Origin: Clostridia bacterium | GTDB taxonomy: Bacteria; Bacillota; Clostridia; Oscillospirales; CAG-272 | Length of the DNA: 8,844 nucleotides | Direction of reading: 5' to 3' | NCBI GenBank assembly: GCA_017420845.1 | Contig: JAFQOC010000374.1 | Span: 1-8,844 of the forward strand | In this document: positions 6,315 to 8,844 of the stretch, piece by piece | How positions within the stretch are numbered: the first letter of the stretch is position 1 | How the letters are laid out: every line of letters begins with the position of its first letter | Translations under genes and position numbers: made by a program | The notes under the pieces: generated by a model | Databases searched by the model: none | What the model was told of the DNA's origin: nothing | The model's input: the letters and a program-made list of their open reading frames with translations, nothing else

Positions 6315-7283
6315 ATGAAAAAGACCCTGTTTTGCATCCTGACCCTGACCCTTCTTTTGACCCTTGGCCTGCTGACCTGCACCGCCGAGGAGGAAAAGAA
6401 CGTCACCTGCTACGTCGGCGAGATCACCGTAGACGGCGAGATCGACGAGATCTGGGAGCAGGTCGAACCCATCTACGTGGAAAACCTGAAAACCGGCGAG
6501 TACATGAATGACCCCGACAAGACCTTCCAAGACTACGCCCGTATGCAGTGCAAGGTCCTCTGGGACAGCGAGTGGACCCTGTACATTCTGTACGAGGTCA
6601 TAGACCCCGTCATTTGTCTGGACGGCCCCGAGGAGTGGGACCGTGACTCGGTGGAGTTCTTCATCGACGAGGACAACGAGCGCGCCGGTGCCTTTGACTC
6701 CAACAGCACCCAGTGGCGTACCCTGGCCGTCGAGGGCATTCTGGAGTACCCCCACCAGAGAGTCGCCACCCAGGCCGTGCGCTACACCGCCGAGGGCTAC
6801 ATCGTGGAGCTGGCCTACGAGTTCATGCTGCTGGATCCCTTCGAGGGCCACGTCATCGGCTTTGACCTCCAGGTCAACGACGACGCCGAGGGTAACGGCA
6901 AACGCCACGCCTGCCTTGGTTGGTCGGACATCGACGACAGCGCCTCCTCCGACAACACCGTCTGGGGAACCTTGACCTTCAGCGAAAAGCGCGCCGACGG
7001 CAAGGACGCCGAGACCGAGGAGGTCACCACCGAGGCACCTACCGAGGCTCCCACCGAAGAACCCACAGAGGCACCCACAGAGGCACCCACCGAGCCCGTA
7101 ACCGAGGCACCTACCGAGGCTCCCACAATCCAGCAGACCCCCACTGAGACCGACGCCACCAAGGGCGGTTGCGGCTCCGCGCTGGATGTGTCCGCCATCT
7201 GGATTTTTTCCCTTTGCGCGCTGGCTGTCGGTATCCGATGTCTCATCATGCTGGCCATCAACCTGAAGAAGAAAGAAAACTGA
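6315..7283 (+). CDS. Secreted membrane-anchored CBM9-domain protein with TEAP-repeat linker
   Basis: The 322-residue protein starts at the ATG at 6315, preceded by AGAAAGGA at 6301-6308. An in-frame GTG at 6264 overlaps the promoter and was rejected. Residues 1-25 form a signal peptide (KK, a long Leu/Thr core, then CTAEEE). LLTC resembles a lipobox only loosely, because Thr at -1 is unusual. Residues about 30-224 match a family 9 carbohydrate-binding module: ITVDGEIDEIW near the start, WTLYILYEV, WDRDSVEFFIDEDN at 108-121, GYIVELAYEF, and VWGTLTFSE at the end. CBM9 modules usually bind the ends of beta-glucans or xylan. Residues 237-279 are a TEAP/TEEP repeat linker. The C-terminus is GGCGS (284-288), one membrane helix (about 293-316) and LKKKEN, so the module is displayed outside the cell on a stalk. 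No catalytic domain is seen. Confidence 0.85.
   Translation: MKKTLFCILTLTLLLTLGLLTCTAEEEKNVTCYVGEITVDGEIDEIWEQVEPIYVENLKTGEYMNDPDKTFQDYARMQCKVLWDSEWTLYILYEVIDPVICLDGPEEWDRDSVEFFIDEDNERAGAFDSNSTQWRTLAVEGILEYPHQRVATQAVRYTAEGYIVELAYEFMLLDPFEGHVIGFDLQVNDDAEGNGKRHACLGWSDIDDSASSDNTVWGTLTFSEKRADGKDAETEEVTTEAPTEAPTEEPTEAPTEAPTEPVTEAPTEAPTIQQTPTETDATKGGCGSALDVSAIWIFSLCALAVGIRCLIMLAINLKKKEN
7029..7126 (+). repeat. Repeat tract encoding the TEAP linker
   Basis: A perfect 26-bp direct repeat occurs at 7029-7054 and 7101-7126, within a tract of shorter degenerate 12-bp units (ACCGAGGCACCT-like) each encoding Thr-Glu-Ala-Pro. The identity at DNA level, including synonymous positions, points to recent duplication or slippage rather than selection on protein alone. 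Confidence 0.85.
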
Positions 7284-7298
7284 TCCCCCAATACACCA

Positions 7299-7325
7299 AA
7301 CGCCCCGCGCACAGCGCGGGGCGTT
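7299..7325. terminator. Strong hairpin terminator between convergent genes
   Basis: AACGCCCCGCGC (7299-7310) pairs perfectly with GCGCGGGGCGTT (7314-7325), 12 bp with a 3-nt ACA loop, 15 nt after the CBM9 gene's stop and 20 nt after the GH78 gene's stop on the other strand. The downstream T-tract on the plus strand is short (TT CTCTT), and the minus strand reads TTTGG. It should serve both genes. Confidence 0.85.
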
Positions 7326-7345
7326 CTCTTATGCGGTAAGCTTCA

Positions 7346-8844
7346 TCAAAGGATCTGTACCTCTACGATCTTCCCTTCCGTGTCCTCAAACCGACACTCC
7401 ACCCGCTTTAAGGGCGTAATATCGGCAGGCACCTCCACGGTCAGATCCTCCTTCACCCCCGCGAAGTACCGCAGAAGCACGGTAGCAGGCCCGCCCGTCC
7501 AGGCGTGGTTGCGGGTGCCCAGATGGAAGAAGTCCTCCCACAGCGTGGTGTTCTCATTGCGGATCAGAGGCTGGTAACGGCACATCATACGGCGGTAGGC
7601 GTCGGCCTTGTAGCCCATCTCGCAGAGGGCGGTCAGCACGTAATTCTCCATGTAGGTGGTGCTGTTGAACACCGACATAAGGAGATAGCGCACGGCGGGA
7701 TACTTGTCCTCGGTACAAAGCCCCGACAGCACCGCCATGGCGTTGGCGCGGTCATCGGCGAAGCAGGAGGAGGCGAAATAGCCCTCCTTGGCCCTCCAGT
7801 AGCGGGTATCGAACACTCGCTCGATGGCCTCCATGCGGGTAGCGATGAACCCATCGTGATGGGTGATCCCCAGCTCCCCCGCCATGAAGCGGGCAAAGCG
7901 CAGAGCGGAATAGTACCAGCAGATACTCAAAACCTCTCCGTCGCAGTTGAAGAGGTGATCGTACCATTCCCAGTTGCCCTTGCGGGGGGTCACCACCCCG
8001 TCGCTATCGGTCTCCCACAGCATCAGGTAGCGCACGGCAGGCTCGAAAGCCAGCTCCAGCACCGAGTCATCCTTGGTAGCCCTGTAGTAGGAGGCGATCA
8101 TGCCCCACTCGCTGATGGCGTTGAGGCTCTGGGCAGGGAGCTCACAGAAGCAGTCCCCGGGGAGATTGCCCATGAGGACATCCCCCTTGCGGAGGCGGAT
8201 GAAATCGAAAATAGCCTTGCGGAGCAGGAGCAGACCGTTTTTGTCCAGCACGTAGGCGATCTGGGGGGCCTGCACCGACACGTCCCCGATCCATTGGCCT
8301 CTCTCGCGGTCGGGGCAATCCATGTAGTTCTCCCGCATACAGACCTTGAGGGTGCGGACGCACTTCTCAAACAGGATATTGGCGTCGGGATCGTCGCAGG
8401 TGAAGGTGGCGGTGATCTGGCTGTCAAAGCCGCTCTCGCGGTAGCCCAGCTCCAGCACCTCTACGGTTTCGGGAACGTGGAAGAGGATCTTCTCACCGAA
8501 GATCCAGTCCAGCATCTCGAATTCCTGCTCCCCCTCGCGGCAGATATACTCGGCGCGGTGACCGAAGTAGCAGTTGGCCGTATCTCCGGGGCCGCCGCGG
8601 ACGGCGTAGCGATCCGAGCGGATGTCCAGCACCTCCCCGCCCTTGGCTTTCACCTTGATGTAGGGAGAGAACTGCATGGCGTAGGGCAGGGATACAGTGT
8701 AGGTCTCCCCCTCCTTCGCCACATCGCCGGGGATGCGATCCGTGAAGAACAGCAGAGGAACAGGGCGTTTTTCCAAATCGCCCCAAGGAGCGTCACCGTA
8801 CTGTCCCAGCACAACCGCCCCGTGGGCATTCTCCTTAGCGGGAC
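7346..8844 (-). CDS. GH78 alpha-L-rhamnosidase-like glycoside hydrolase, 5' partial
   Basis: The frame is open from the right edge (first codons read PAKENAHGAVVLGQYGDAPW), so the gene begins beyond the window. A GTG at 8812 is only the first possible start codon inside the window. About 498 residues are visible against 700-1000 for the family, so a few hundred N-terminal residues (jelly-roll domains) are missing. The visible part carries a beta-domain, then an (alpha/alpha)6 barrel. The barrel opens with the GH78 motif DCPDRERGQWIGD (8282-8320 on the minus strand), where D, E and D have the same 0/+5/+12 spacing as the substrate-binding acidic residues of Bacillus RhaB. GNWEWYDH resembles the substrate-contacting tryptophan motif. 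TTLWE (glutamate codon at 7535-7537) followed by NHAWTGGPA supplies the expected general-base glutamate. It would release terminal alpha-L-rhamnose from plant glycosides or polysaccharides. Its location in or outside the cell cannot be judged without the N-terminus. Confidence 0.9.
   Translation of the reverse strand, partial: PAKENAHGAVVLGQYGDAPWGDLEKRPVPLLFFTDRIPGDVAKEGETYTVSLPYAMQFSPYIKVKAKGGEVLDIRSDRYAVRGGPGDTANCYFGHRAEYICREGEQEFEMLDWIFGEKILFHVPETVEVLELGYRESGFDSQITATFTCDDPDANILFEKCVRTLKVCMRENYMDCPDRERGQWIGDVSVQAPQIAYVLDKNGLLLLRKAIFDFIRLRKGDVLMGNLPGDCFCELPAQSLNAISEWGMIASYYRATKDDSVLELAFEPAVRYLMLWETDSDGVVTPRKGNWEWYDHLFNCDGEVLSICWYYSALRFARFMAGELGITHHDGFIATRMEAIERVFDTRYWRAKEGYFASSCFADDRANAMAVLSGLCTEDKYPAVRYLLMSVFNSTTYMENYVLTALCEMGYKADAYRRMMCRYQPLIRNENTTLWEDFFHLGTRNHAWTGGPATVLLRYFAGVKEDLTVEVPADITPLKRVECRFEDTEGKIVEVQIL

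Noticed and set aside
6270..6908. A 212-codon minus-strand frame opposite the CBM9 gene
   Set aside because: It lies across the divergent promoter region and a gene with clear signal peptide and CBM9 motifs. Its translation shows no domain.
7029..7126. The spaced repeats considered as a CRISPR array
   Set aside because: The units are in frame inside a coding gene, encode Thr-Glu-Ala-Pro, and have no unique spacers of constant length.
8827..8829. AAGGAG followed by ATG on the minus strand near the right edge, as a possible start of the GH78 gene
   Set aside because: The ATG is out of frame with the GH78 reading frame, which remains open to the window edge and lacks the family's N-terminal domains.

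Overview
The window is high-GC, tightly packed bacterial chromosome. Everything recognisable fits a Firmicute of class Clostridia, perhaps an uncultured gut member of the Oscillospiraceae/Ruminococcaceae type. The evidence is strong AGGAGG-type ribosome sites, RNase M5 with a clostridial-style Toprim and C-terminal layout, a DUF2752 protein, a U32 protein, and a surface CBM9 protein with a Thr/Glu/Ala/Pro linker and a Gly-Cys-Gly plus membrane-helix tail. No species can be named from the sequence alone.

Layout, left to right. (1) 1-2444, plus strand: the 3' part of a peptidase-U32-family gene (Fe-S protein of the TrhP/RlhA/UbiU type), a small DUF2752 membrane protein, and uppP/bacA (undecaprenyl-diphosphatase). 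They are closely spaced and probably co-transcribed. (2) 2458-2542: an 85-bp nested inverted repeat, two 24-bp arms that are each a hairpin, resembling a REP/BIME or MITE element. (3) 2579-3187: an RNase M5-like Toprim protein. (4) 3201-4413: a self-contained, visibly AT-richer cassette with its own promoter, an XRE-family regulator fused to a helical TPR-like domain, and a bidirectional terminator. (5) 4432-6156, minus strand: a half-size ABC exporter. (6) 6193-6273: back-to-back promoters driving the ABC gene leftward and the next gene rightward. (7) 6315-7283, plus strand: a secreted, membrane-anchored CBM9 protein. (8) 7299-7325: a strong hairpin terminator between convergent genes. (9) 7346-8844, minus strand: the C-terminal part of a GH78 alpha-L-rhamnosidase-like enzyme running off the right edge.

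Functional themes are cell-envelope lipid-carrier recycling (UppP, perhaps with DUF2752), RNA maturation or modification (U32 protein, RNase M5), export (ABC) and plant or microbial glycan handling (CBM9 surface protein, GH78). No phage, CRISPR, toxin-antitoxin or transposase gene is visible, and no rRNA or tRNA gene was recognised. Most of the window is ordinary core-type chromosome. The items that stand out are the nested repeat, the compositionally distinct XRE-TPR cassette, and the CBM9 protein's C-terminal tail.
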